From contig CAVXXD010000010.1 of the NCBI GenBank assembly GCA_963765625.1, forward strand, positions 62,001 to 126,000: a stretch of DNA of 64,000 bases, given 5' to 3'. Positions 36,531 to 45,375 of this stretch are shown here, one piece after another. Each line of letters opens with the position of its first letter. Positions within the stretch are counted from its first letter, which is position 1. The stretch comes from CAVXXD01 sp963765625. GTDB taxonomy: Bacteria > Actinomycetota > Geothermincolia > Geothermincolales > Geothermincolaceae. The position numbers and the translations under genes were made by a program. The notes below the pieces were generated by a model that worked only from the letters and a program-made list of their open reading frames with translations, had not been told where the DNA came from and did not search any database.

Positions 36531-37289
36531 CTACTTCTTCTTGAGCCAGATCTTGGAGGCCACCTCGCGTCCCAGGGCGTACTGGGCGCCGCCCGCCTTG
36601 ACCAGCAGGGGGCCGTTAAAGGGGGCGATCTCCTTGACCTCCACCTCGACGTCGGGCAGCAGGCCCAGGCTGGCCAGGTACTGGAGCATCTGCGGCTCTT
36701 CCTCCTCCACCCTGTCGATGGTGCCGCGCTCGTCGATGACGCAGTCGCACAGCTGCTTGCCGGACTGCTTGCCGATGCGCCCCTTGTGGTCGGGGATGGG
36801 GTGGCCGTGGGGGCAGGTGGAGGGGTTGCCGAGGATCTCGGCCAGTTTTTCCTCCACCTCGGGGGAGATGACGTGTTCCAGCTTGCAGGCCTCGCGGTGA
36901 GCCGCCTCCCAGTCGATGCCCAGCATGTCGGTGAGGAAGCGCTCGGAGAGGCGGTGGCGGCGGACGATGGTGCGGGCGATGCGCTCACCCTTGGGGGTGA
37001 GGGTGATGCCGCGGCGGCGGGGTTTTTCCTGCTTCTGGTGTTCGTTCCTGCTGGATCCTGCTTGCTCCTTGCCGGGCTTGTCGTGGGGCTTGTCGTGGGG
37101 CTTGTCGTGGGGCTTGTCGTGCCCCTTGTAGTACACGAGGCCCTGCGACTCCATCCGCTTGATCATCTCGGAGACGGAGGCCGGGGTGACCTTGAGGTAC
37201 TCGGCCAGGCGGGTAAGGCCCAGTTCCTGCTCCTCGCAGTTGAGCTTGAAGATGGCTTCCAGGTATTCCTCGACTATCTCCGTCGGCAT
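36531..37289 (-). CDS. DtxR-type metal-dependent regulator with FeoA-like domain and HDKP insert
   Basis: This is a regulator of about 252 aa. The N-terminal winged helix (YLEAIFKLNCEEQELGLTRL, VTPASVSEMIKRMESQGLVY) is interrupted at the wing by four HDKP repeats and a basic linker. The dimerisation and metal part follows (RHRLSERFLTDMLGIDW, REACKLEHVISPEVEEKL). A C-terminal SH3/FeoA-like domain ends with ALGREVASKIWLKKK. It should repress feoB when Fe2+ or Mn2+ is bound. The His-Asp-rich insert is not part of the usual family and could bind metal. The ATG at 37289 is chosen; a GTG at 37313 is possible. The stop is 7 bases before feoB. Confidence 0.88.
   Translation of the reverse strand: MPTEIVEEYLEAIFKLNCEEQELGLTRLAEYLKVTPASVSEMIKRMESQGLVYYKGHDKPHDKPHDKPHDKPGKEQAGSSRNEHQKQEKPRRRGITLTPKGERIARTIVRRHRLSERFLTDMLGIDWEAAHREACKLEHVISPEVEEKLAEILGNPSTCPHGHPIPDHKGRIGKQSGKQLCDCVIDERGTIDRVEEEEPQMLQYLASLGLLPDVEVEVKEIAPFNGPLLVKAGGAQYALGREVASKIWLKKK
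37075..37122 (-). repeat. Four in-frame 12-bp tandem repeats
   Basis: Four consecutive copies of ggcttgtcgtgg (37075-37086, 37087-37098, 37099-37110, 37111-37122, the last ending gc) encode the HDKP repeats in the DtxR-type regulator. The perfect identity suggests replication slippage, so copy number may vary among strains. Confidence 0.85.
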
Positions 37290-37395
37290 CTCTATTACGG
37301 TCCTTTCTATCACCCGGTTTCAGCTGTTTTATATTTTCCTATTTACATTGTTTAGGTATGCCCTAAGATGTTGTCAATGTATTTCCACAATTATT

Positions 37396-37448
37396 GTCAT
37401 TGCGAGGAACGCAGCGACGAAGCAATCCCCGCACGGGAGATTGCTGAT
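37396..37448. repeat. Dispersed REP-like repeat (gtcattgcgagg type)
   Basis: The string gtcattgcgaggaacgcagc followed by gacgaagcaatcccc is a repeat of a type widely dispersed in bacterial genomes. Its end forms an inverted repeat agcaatc / gattgct across cccgcacggga. It lies between the DUF362 gene end and the regulator promoter. Only one copy is present in this window. Confidence 0.7.
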
Positions 37449-37493
37449 GCTCGCGTTGACCTGGCCGCTCCGCTCGCGTTGACCTGGGCCGAT

Positions 37494-38573
37494 CTAGATC
37501 TGGACCAGTTCGTAGGCGCGGGAGCCCAGGCCGAGGGATTCCGCGTGGGTGATCTGGGTCTCCCAGGCGATGGCGGGGTAGAGCTTGCGGATGAGGTCCT
37601 GCCCGCCCTGGTTGACCAGGTCGGCGGAGGCCTGTTCGATGGCGACGATGTCGGTGGAAGCCAGCACGCCGATGTCCGGGGTAAAGGGGGCGTCGCTGTA
37701 GTCCCAGCAGTCGCAGGCCGGGGTCATGTTGATAAGAAAGTTGATGAAGCCGCGCTTCCCTTCTTTTTCCTTGAGGGCGGCACAGGCGTACTCGGCGATC
37801 TTCTCCAGGGCGTCGTTCTGCTCGGTGGCCCAGCGGATGGCGATGGCCCCCTCCAGGCACATCACCGTGCACTCCCCGCAGCCGAGGCAGGCGTCCTGGT
37901 CGATGACGGCCTTCTTGTCGTCGAGGGAGATGGCGCCGGCCGGGCACCAGCGCAGGCACTTGCCGCAGCCGATGCACTGCCCGCTGTCGACGGTGGGCTT
38001 GACGCCGGAGTGCATCTGCTGCTTGCCGCCGCGGCTGCCCAGGCCCATGCCCACGTTCTTCAGGGCGGCACCGAAGCCGGAGATCTCGTGGCCGGTGAAG
38101 TGGGAGACGGCGATGACGGCGTCGGCGTGGACCACGGCCGAGGCTATCTTGGCCTTGTCGATGTGCTTGCCGCCCACCTCGATCTCCTCGAAGTCGTGGC
38201 CGATCAGCCCGTCGGCGATGATGATGGGCGCGCCGGTGGTGGCCAGGGTGAAGCCGTTCGCTTCGGCCGTGAGGATGTGCTCGTAGGCGTTGGAGCGGCT
38301 GCCCACGTAGAGGGTGCCGGCGTCGGTGAGGAAGGGGCGGCCGCCGGCCTTCTTGACGTCCTCGACCACCTGGCGGAGGTAGAAGCTGGGCACGAAGGCG
38401 CTGGAGCCGCGCTCGCCGAAGTGGGTTTTGATGGCCACCAGGTCCTTGTTGGAGATGATCGCCGGCGAGGCCTGCCGCCTCGAACAGTTCGCTCACCTTG
38501 CGGATGAGGCCGCGGTGGGCCGTGCCCCGCAGGTCCGTCATGTAGACCTTGCTCCGTTCCGTGGTTCCGCCAT
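37494..38573 (-). CDS. DUF362 domain protein with 4Fe-4S ferredoxin motifs
   Basis: The protein is about 355 aa. The DUF362 domain (MAIKTHFGERGSSAF, DAGTLYVGSRSNAYEHILTA, AVIAVSHFTGHEISGFGAAL) carries an insertion with two Cys clusters, CIGCGKCLRWCPAGAI and CLGCGECTVMCLEGAI, each expected to hold a 4Fe-4S cluster. The role is not established; the family is thought to act in electron transfer in anaerobes. The ATG at 38573 has gggagg seven bases upstream, but two indels near 38550 and 38470 are needed to join it; an alternative is ATG 38541. It is preceded after 21 bases by the SH3-like gene. Confidence 0.82.
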
Positions 38574-38594
38574 TTTCAACCTCCCGTTATCTTC

Positions 38595-38945
38595 TCACGG
38601 TTCGACCGCATCGGCCGGGAGCCAGCCGCTCCGGCCGGCGCTGTCCGTGCACCAGAGCCAGCCCCCCACTTCTTCTCCCACTTCAAGCGAATCCCCGGGT
38701 TCAACGTCGAGTTCCCCGGAGTCGTAGTCGCGCGCTGCGGTGCAGTCGTCGTCCTCGACCTGGAGGAAAGCGTTGGGAAACCAGGCTCCCTGGCCCTCGC
38801 GGTTGGTGCACCAGGTCCAGCCCTTCCAGGGGCTCTCGCGGTCACCCGGCGCGAGCGCTTCTCCCGCCACTACCACCAGCGGGTCGGGGTAAGACGCGCG
38901 ATGGGTGGAGACGGCCCGGCCTTTTCTTTTCTTCATAAAGAACAT
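38595..38945 (-). CDS. Two-SH3-domain-like small protein
   Basis: This 116-aa protein has two SH3-like units. The first contains WKGWTWCTNREGQGAWFPNA; the second contains ELDVEPGDSLEVGEEVGGW, WLWCTDSAGRSGWLPADAV. The pattern WCTN-x-GxGW-P matches variant bacterial SH3 domains. There is no signal peptide, so it probably acts in the cytoplasm. It is followed after 21 bases by the DUF362 gene. No clear ribosome-binding site precedes the start; the ATG at 38936 is an alternative. Confidence 0.65.
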   Translation of the reverse strand: MFFMKKRKGRAVSTHRASYPDPLVVVAGEALAPGDRESPWKGWTWCTNREGQGAWFPNAFLQVEDDDCTAARDYDSGELDVEPGDSLEVGEEVGGWLWCTDSAGRSGWLPADAVEP

Positions 38946-39011
38946 GATATAGAAGCGTGACGCGATGGGAAATCGGTGACAGGCACCATGTGGAGGGTGC
39001 GTAAAGAAGAA

Positions 39012-39036
39012 CGGGGGCTGACCCCAATTTTCACAC
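39012..39036. repeat. Half copy of the GGGGTCAGACCCC palindrome
   Basis: The stretch acgggggctgaccccaattt is a degraded single arm of the REP-like family, at the end of the ecfT gene. It is the least conserved copy in the window. Confidence 0.5.
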
Positions 39037-39827
39037 CAAGATAGCGAGGGCCAGGGCGCCCAGGGAGATCAGCAGGGCCAGCAGGTCGGAGGCGCGCAGG
39101 TGGGCTTCGCGGTAGGGGACGCGGGAGGCGTCGCCCCGCCAGCCGCGGCAGGCCATGGCCAGGGAGAGCTCCTCGGCGTCGCGGAAGCAGGCGGTGAAGA
39201 GGGGCAGCAGCAGAGGGAAGAGCGCGCCCACCCGCCGGAAGAGGTTGCGCGACTCGAAGTCCGCGCCGCGCGAGACCTGTGCCGTGACCACGTCGTCGGC
39301 CCGGGTGAGCAGCACCGGCAGGAAGCGGAAGGCCAGCATCAGCACCATGGCCAGCCGGTGGACGGGCACGCGCAGCCGGGCCAGCGGCCCGAACAGCCGC
39401 TCGAAACCGCGCACCAGGTCGGTGGGGGCGGTGGTCAGGGTGAGCAGCGAGACCAGCAGGGTCAGCACGATGATGCGCAGGCTGAAGACGATGCCGTTCT
39501 CGATGCCGGCGTTGGTGATGTCGATGGGGCCGATGCTCACCAGCACCTTGCCGGAGGCGAAGAGGAGCTGGGTCAGGCTGGTGATGGCCAGGATGACCAC
39601 GATCGGCGCGCAGGCCCCGCAGGATCTGCAGCGGAGGGAGGCCGCTCAGATAGATGATAAAGAAGACGAAGACGGTCAAGTCCCAGCACCACGTAGGGCG
39701 AGCCGGCCAGGAAGACGGCGAGGATGAGCAGGATGGCGCAGGCTATCTTGGCGGCGGCGTCGAGGGCATGCACTGGTGAGTCCACCGGGTAGTGACGGCC
39801 GATCTGGATGCGGCTGGCGAACTTCAT
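39031..39827 (-). CDS. ecfT: Energy-coupling factor transporter membrane protein EcfT (frameshifted)
   Basis: This EcfT/CbiQ protein of about 264 aa starts MKFASRIQIGRHYPVDSPVH, a typical EcfT beginning. Helices follow, and a long cytoplasmic part contains the motifs SRGADFESRNLF and MACRGWRGDASR (the two ARG-like coupling motifs that meet the ATPases). It is the shared transmembrane subunit of an ECF importer. Its ATG overlaps the stop of ecfA2 (ATGA). Two frame changes near 39685 and 39620 are probably indels. Confidence 0.88.
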
Positions 39828-40701
39828 CGGGCCTCACCCCCGGGATCCTGCCAGCGCCCCCCGGCAGGACGATCTCGCAGACCCGGCCGGCCAGCACCTC
39901 GGGGTCGCGGTGAAAGAAGCCAGGGGGAAGCCGCGCTCCACCAGGTCGCGCTGGAGGGCGAGCAGGGGCGGCAGGCCGTAGCCGGCTTCCTCCAGCAGCT
40001 CCGGGCTGGGACAGGATCTCGTCCCGGGTCCCCATCGCGAGGATGCCGGCCGCCGGCCAGGACGGCCACCCGGTCGGCCAGGCGCTCCAGCTCCTCGAGT
40101 TCGTGGGTGACCAGCACCACGGCCTTGCCCTCTTCTTTCCAGCCACCGACGATCTCCCGCAGGCGGCCGCGGCCTTCGCCGTCCAGGCCGGAGGTGATCT
40201 CGTCCAGCAGCAGGTAGTCGGGGCGCATGGCCAGGATGCCGGCCAGGGCCACCTTGCGCTGCTCTCCCACCGAGAGAGCCAGGGGGTTGCGGCTCCTGCA
40301 TTTCTTCAAAAGAAAGGCCCAGCTCGGCCAGGGCCCGGTCCGCCTCCCGCTCCGCCTCTTCCCGGCTCCGGCCCAGGTTGCGCGGGCCGAAGCAGACGTC
40401 TTTGGCCACCGTCTCCGCGAAGAGGTGGAGCTCGGGGTTCTGCATTACCAGGCCGCAGGCTGCGCGCAGGCGGTGCCAACCCTCAGGCGATTCCAGAGCC
40501 TCGCCGTCCAGCTCGACGGCACCGCCCCCCGGCGGCAGGATGCCCTTGAGTATCCGCAGCAGGGTGGACTTGCCGCTGCCGGTGGAACCCAGCACGCCCA
40601 GCACCTCGCCCCTGCTTGATCTCCAGGTCTATGCCGGCCAGCGCCTGGTACTCCAGGGGCGTGCCCGGCAGGTAGGTAAATTCTACATCGCGTAATATCA
40701 G
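39824..40701 (-). CDS. ecfA2: ECF transporter ATP-binding protein 2 (frameshifted)
   Basis: This is an ECF ATPase of about 290 aa. It starts near LILRDVEFTYLPGTPLEYQ, with the Walker A in GSTGSGKSTLLRILKGILP, the Q loop (GLVMQNPELHLF), the signature LSVGEQRKVALAGILAM and the Walker B LLLDEITSGLDG, then the switch His (VTHELEEL). It has no ATG or GTG in frame; the frame opens at a CTG overlapping the stop of ecfA1 (40698-40701). The start is therefore either a rare codon or lost to an error. Five or so indels are present. Confidence 0.85.
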
Positions 40702-41544
40702 GGACAGAGCAGCCTCACCACCTCTCCTGAGTCGCGCACCACTTCGGGCAGGGCGATGCCGCGCTCGCGCAGCAGCCCCACCAGGCGGGCCAGGGCCGGC
40801 AGCTCCATCCCCAGCTCGCGCAGCAGATCGTGCTCGCGCAGCAGCACCGCCGGTGGCGCGTCGAAAACCAGTGCGCCCCTCGCGGAGCACCAGCACACGA
40901 TCGGCCGCCAGGGCTTCTTCCAGGCGGTGGGTTATGTGAAGAAGGGTGGTCCCTCGCTCCCGGCTGAGGGCGCGCAGGCGCTCGAGCACCTCGGCGCGGC
41001 TGGCCGGGTCCAGCAGGGCGGTGGACTCGTCCGAGACTATGGCCCGCGGCGACATGGCCAGCACCCCGGCCAGAGCCAGCTTCTGCTTCTGCCCGGACGA
41101 GAGGAAGTGGGGCTCGCGCTCCCGTAGCGGCTCGAGCTCCAGCTCCTCCATCACCCTCTCCACCGTCTCGTGCATAACCTGCCTCTCCAGGCCCAGGTTC
41201 TCCAGGCCGAAGGCGATGTCGTCCTCCACCGTGGGGCCGATGATCTGGTGGTCGGGGTTCTGCAGGACCATACCCACCAGGCGGCGGACCTCCCAGAGGT
41301 TGTCCTCTGCAGGCCGTGTCCAGGCCGAAGGATGCCACCCGGCCGCGAGTGGGCAGCACCAGGGCGTTGAGGAGGTGGGCCAGGGTGGTCTTGCCCGAGC
41401 CGTTGGAACCCAGCAGGGCGACGAACTCGCCCTCCTCGAATGGTGAGATCTATTTCTTTTAAGACGGGGGTGTTCGGGCGCTGGGGATAGGCAGAACTCC
41501 ACGCCCTCGAGGATGAAAGCCGCTTCGCTCATTCCCTTGCCCAT
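40698..41544 (-). CDS. ecfA1: ECF transporter ATP-binding protein 1 (frameshifted)
   Basis: This is an ECF ATPase of about 277 aa. The N-terminus (MSEAAFILEGVEFCL) and the Walker A region (LLGSNGSGKTT-like, in a shifted frame near 41400) are followed by the Q loop VGMVLQNPDHQI, the signature FLSSGQKQKLALAGVLAM, the Walker B AIVSDESTALLDP and the switch HITHRLEEAL. It pairs with EcfA2 as a heterodimer on EcfT. It starts at the ATG at 41544, 4 bases after the Gx gene's stop. Four or so one-base indels are present. Confidence 0.87.
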
Positions 41545-41548
41545 ATCC

Positions 41549-42099
41549 TCACCCTATCTCCGCGTATCCCTCGTCGGTGTAGCGCACCAGGGCCTGCCCC
41601 AGCCGCCGGGCGGTCACACCGATGAAGAAGCCGGTGGGCACGGACACCAGCAACAGGTAGGGCAGGTAGTAGCCAGAGGCCGGTGAAGTTCACCAGCAGG
41701 ATGGCCATGCCCAGCTGGGCGGCGTTGTGGGCGGCCGCGCCGGCGATGGAAAGGCCGGTGATGCTGAAGGGCGTCGGGTAGAAGAGGTAGAGCGCGGTCA
41801 TCACGCCCCAGGCGGCCAGCCCGCCGCTCATGCCCAGGGCCAGGCCGACCAGGCTGCCGCGCAGCAGGCCGCCCAGGAGGACGCGCACCACCGTCACCTC
41901 CAGGGCTTCAGCCGGGCCCAGGAAGAAGAGGGCGATCACCGTAGCCAGGTTGGCCAGCCCCAGCCTGGCGCCGGGGATAGGCAACAGGGGCGGCAGGGAA
42001 GTCTCCACCAGCTGCAGCACCAGGCCCATGGCCACCAGCAGGCCGATGTAGCCGACCTGGCGGGAGGGCTCGTGATGTCGTGTTATCTTCTGTTGTCAT
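41549..42099 (-). CDS. Gx transporter family membrane protein (possible ECF S component)
   Basis: This is a membrane protein of about 182 aa with five or six helices. It contains the family segment LGLANLATVIALFFLGPAEA, VTVVRVLLGGLLRGSLVGLA, LSIAGAAAHNAAQLGMAILL. It matches the Gx transporter family, also annotated as heptaprenyl diphosphate synthase component I; the fold is ECF S-component-like. It is followed by ecfA1-ecfA2-ecfT and is the likely substrate-binding subunit. The substrate is not known. The ATG at 42099 is preceded by aagata; two indels are present. Confidence 0.82.
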
Positions 42100-42122
42100 T
42101 TACTTGTGTAGCCATGGCTGCG

Positions 42123-42539
42123 TCACCTCTGCACCGTGTCCATGCCGCCCTGGCCTTCCAGGCGCAGCACCACGCGGTTGGGCAGGCAGACGACGGCGTT
42201 GCCGCTCTCCGAGACGAAGCCCTGGTGGACGCAGATCTTGTCGCGGCAGGCGGAGTCCACCATCCTCACTTCGTATCCTTCCAGCTGGAAGTAACTGGTG
42301 CCCTCGTAGCCTTCGACTTCGTAGTCGTGCACATCCTCGGTCAGGGGAAGGCGCATGACCTCTTCGCCATTGACCTCGACGATTACCTCCGAAGCCCGGC
42401 CGCTCGGCTTGGTGCCCCAGGGTTGGATGATAAGGACCGCCGCCAGGGCCACCACGCCCAGCGCCAGCAGGCCGTCGGCGGCAGTGAACGACTTGCGCAG
42501 AAGGCGGTCCCGGCGCTTGTTTTTAGCTGCTTCTTTCAT
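42123..42539 (-). CDS. NusG domain II-containing protein
   Basis: This 138-aa protein has one N-terminal membrane helix (GLLALGVVALAAVLIIQPWG), followed by the NusG_II/DUF1312 domain (VIVEVNGEEVMRLPL, VRMVDSACRDKICVHQGFVS, CLPNRVVLRL). It has the two conserved Cys of the CRDKICV motif. This family and the Gx transporter are often adjacent in anaerobes, frequently with ApbE/FMN genes. The role is not established, perhaps outer-face electron transfer or transporter assembly. It ends 24 bases before the Gx start. Confidence 0.9.
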   Translation of the reverse strand: MKEAAKNKRRDRLLRKSFTAADGLLALGVVALAAVLIIQPWGTKPSGRASEVIVEVNGEEVMRLPLTEDVHDYEVEGYEGTSYFQLEGYEVRMVDSACRDKICVHQGFVSESGNAVVCLPNRVVLRLEGQGGMDTVQR

Positions 42540-42603
42540 GATGTCATGTTAGCGCGAACCGCTGGAGAAAGAAAACGACTGATAAGGGGTGAGGGGCGGG
42601 CGG

Positions 42604-43523
42604 TCAGGGCGCGACGCTTTCCGGGTAGCCGGCCAGCCACTCCTCCATGAAGCGGTTGACCTCGCCGGGGCGCTCCTGCTGCACCCAGTGGCTGCAATCG
42701 GGGATGTAGCGGATGTCCAGCGGCACGCCTTCTTCCATCACCTTGTGGAAGTCGAGGGTCATCTCCTTGCCCAGGGCCGCGTCGCCCTCGGCCCAGATGG
42801 CCAGGGTGGGGCACTTGACCTTGTGGCCGACTACGCCGGTGCGGACCTGCTTGATCATCCCCAGGGCCATCGGGAGGTTGCGCAGGGAAGCCCGGTAGTA
42901 GTTGATGCCGGAGGTGAGGGCGCCCGGTTTGGCCGCGGCTTCTTTCAGCATCCGGATGTCGTAGCCGGTGAAGGCGCTCTTGTCGAAGGCCCAGCCGCGG
43001 AAGGCCTTCTCGATCATCATGTAGTCGTTGAAGCGGAGGACGGCCTCGGGCAGCCACGGGAGCTGGAAGAGGAACATGTAGTAGGACCGGCGGACCTGCC
43101 GGGGATTCTTCAAGAAGTGCTCGAAGAGGACGTCCGAGGGCGGGCAGTTCAGGTAATCAGGCGGTCCACCATCCCCGGGTAGGCCCGGGCGAAGGTCCAG
43201 GCGACCGCGCCGCCCCAGTCGTGCGCCACCACCACGGCCTTCTCGTAGCCCAGGCCGCGGATGAGGCCGGCGACGTCCGCGGTGAGGGTGTCCAGGCGGT
43301 AGCGGCCGACACCCACCGGCTTCTCGCTCTGGTTGTAGCCGCGCATGTCCGGGGCCACCACCTTGAAGCGCCCGGCCATGGCCGGGATCTGGTGGCGCCA
43401 GGAGTACCAGAACTCGGGGAAGCCGTGGAGCATCACCATCAGCGGCCCCTGCCCCTGGGTCACGTAGTGCAGCCGGACGTTGTTGACGTGGATGTATTCG
43501 TGCTTCCACGTTTCTTCTTTCAT
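42604..43523 (-). CDS. Alpha/beta hydrolase, epoxide-hydrolase or haloalkane-dehalogenase type (frameshifted)
   Basis: This is a protein of about 305 aa. It starts MKEETWKHEYIHVNNVRLHY, with the motif HGFPEFWYSWRHQI, the segment DMRGYNQSEKP and the nucleophile elbow VAHDWGGAVAW. The nucleophile is Asp in HDWGG, as in soluble epoxide hydrolases and haloalkane dehalogenases. The cap domain follows (YYMFLFQLPWLPEAVL), with the acid in AIWAEGDAALG and His in PDCSHWVQQE. One frame change occurs near 43160. The substrate is unknown. It is transcribed away from the neighbouring Fe-S gene. Confidence 0.9.
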
Positions 43524-43626
43524 GATTCCCCGCCTTTCCTGCTTTCGTGCCTTTTGCTGGTTTGATTATTCCACGGTTGGCGGAATATTATTCACGCGGT
43601 GGTATGATGACCTTGGAGGTGCAGTC

Positions 43627-44439
43627 ATGGGAAACGGGCCCCTGGTGTTCAAATCCATCACCCGGCTCATCAAGTACCGCGAGGGCGTGGGCCGGCTGGC
43701 CGGCTTGCCCGGGGCGCGCCGGTTGACAGGCTGGGCCCTTGGGCCACGTTTCGCGAACTTCTCCTACGTGCCGGTGTGCGAGAACATCGAACTGCCGCCG
43801 GGGACGGCCGCGCCCCTCGCCATCATGGAACATTTCATCGAGCAGGCCTGCCACCACGTCATACTGCCGCGATGCATCTGCCGTGACATCAACGGGTGCC
43901 GCGACTACGACCACTCCGTCGGTTGCATCTTCATGGGAGAGGCGTCCAGGGGCATCGATCCGCGGGTGGGGCGGCACGTCAGCAAGGACGAAGCCCTGGC
44001 GCACCTGCGGCGCGGTTTTGGCACCGGCCTCACCCCCATGCTGGGAAAGCTCAAGCTTGACGCCGTGGCCCTGGGCATCGGGCCGCTCAACCGCATGATG
44101 AGCATCTGCCAGTGCTGCCCCTGCTGCTGCATGTTCGGCTTCGGGCGCTACGCCGGCCGTGAGGCACGTGACTTCTTCGTGCGTTTGCCGGGGGTCCGCG
44201 TCGAGGTGGACGAGGCGGCCTGCGACGGCTGCGGGGCATGCGTCCCGAGCTGCCTGTGGGGGCAGGTGTCACTGGATGGCGGGCGGGCGGTCTTGGGGGA
44301 AGAGTGCAAGGCCTGCGGGCGTTGCGCTTACGTCTGCCCGCGCGGGGCGGTGAAGGTGGTCGTCGAAGACCCGCGCTTCATCGAGAACTGCATCGAGAGC
44401 ATCGCCGCCTGGACCGACGTGGGCCCGGATACCGGTTGA
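43627..44439 (+). CDS. Cys-rich 4Fe-4S protein
   Basis: This 270-aa protein has an unusual run of Cys in three parts. The N-terminal part has CHHVILPRCICRDINGCRDY and GCIFMG; the middle has SICQCCPCCCMFGFGR, six Cys in nine residues; and two 4Fe-4S motifs close the protein (CDGCGACVPSCLWGQV and CKACGRCAYVCPRGAV). The middle and N-terminal Cys probably bind a further cluster or metal site. The ATG at 43627 follows ttggaggtgcagtc. I do not know a function; it is convergent with a GNAT gene without any gap (44439/44440). Confidence 0.8.
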   Translation: MGNGPLVFKSITRLIKYREGVGRLAGLPGARRLTGWALGPRFANFSYVPVCENIELPPGTAAPLAIMEHFIEQACHHVILPRCICRDINGCRDYDHSVGCIFMGEASRGIDPRVGRHVSKDEALAHLRRGFGTGLTPMLGKLKLDAVALGIGPLNRMMSICQCCPCCCMFGFGRYAGREARDFFVRLPGVRVEVDEAACDGCGACVPSCLWGQVSLDGGRAVLGEECKACGRCAYVCPRGAVKVVVEDPRFIENCIESIAAWTDVGPDTG

Positions 44440-45319
44440 TCACAGGAACACGGCCATGCGGGTGTCGCAGACGTACTCGAAGCCGAGACCGTAGTAGAGG
44501 CGTCGGGCCGGCTCGTTGCCGGCGGCCACGTTGAGGACGCAGGCCTCGTAGTCGCGCAGCAGGCGGCCGCAGAGCAGCGACATGCACGCTCCGGCCAGGC
44601 CGCGGCCACGGTGCCCGGGGCGGGTGTAGACGCCGCCGATCTGGGCCATGCGAGAGGTTCGCACCATGGTCTCCACCTTGGCCACGGGCTCGCCGTCGAC
44701 CTCGGCTACCGTGATGCCCTCGCCGGCCATGCGCTCTGATAGCCAGGCAGCCGAACTCCTCGTCCAGGTCAGAAGTCGTCCGGTAATATTCCACCTGGAA
44801 GGCGCCGTGCAGGCGCATGACAGCTTCGAGGTCGGATGGGCGGGCGAAGCGGGCGCGGGCCGCATCATGAGTCGCGTCGCGAGCCGCATCGCCGTCGCGG
44901 GGGTGGGGCCGGAAACCCTCGCGCCGCAACACCAGGCACTCCTGCGCCTCGGACTTGGAGGGAGTGATGCCCTTCTTCTCCATCTCTTTCATGAAGAAAC
45001 CGGCCTGCCCGGCTCGGGCGAAGAAATAGCGCGGGTGCTTTTCCAACCCCGCGACGTGCCGGGCCAGGGCGGCGGCCGCCTCGTCGTCGTGCGCGTTCAG
45101 GAACAGTGGGCCGAAGTTGAAGAGAGCGGCGATACCCTGGAGTTCTTCTCCCCCATCTTCTTCTTTGAAGAAGCCGTAGTAGTCCCCCTGGAAGATATGG
45201 CCGTGGTTGTCCAGGCCGTACTTCACGATGTCGTTGATGAGGATGAGGTTAAAGGCGTGCTCACGGTCCAGCAGGGCCAGTGCTGCGGACTTGTTTTCTC
45301 TCTTTAGTAACCGGACCAT
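44440..45319 (-). CDS. GNAT N-acetyltransferase (one frameshift)
   Basis: This is a protein of about 292 aa. The N-terminal half lacks a clear acetyl-CoA motif (EHAFNLILINDIVKYGLDNH, YYGFFKEEDGGEELQGIAAL), while the C-terminal half has the GNAT motifs IGGVYTRPGHRGRGLAGACM and VLNVAAGNEPARRLYYGLGF. This resembles tandem GNAT proteins of the DUF4081 or FR47 type. One base is extra near 44735. It is convergent with the Fe-S gene at 44439. The substrate is unknown. Confidence 0.85.
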
Positions 45320-45354
45320 CGGTTTCTACGTTTCCTTTCGGAGAAATTCAAGAA

Positions 45355-45367
45355 GGGGTCTGACCCC
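45355..45367. repeat. Single copy of the GGGGTCAGACCCC palindrome
   Basis: The 13-bp palindrome ggggtctgacccc lies between the GNAT start (45319) and the end of galT (45376). Its flanks (agaag and aactttcttta) match the right arm of the element at 55880-55916. Confidence 0.7.
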
Positions 45368-45375
45368 AACTTTCT

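Noticed and set aside
36531..37289. HDKP repeats as an assembly artefact of tandem duplication
   Set aside because: Not excluded, but the frame stays open over all four units and the surrounding gene is intact, so it is kept as real.
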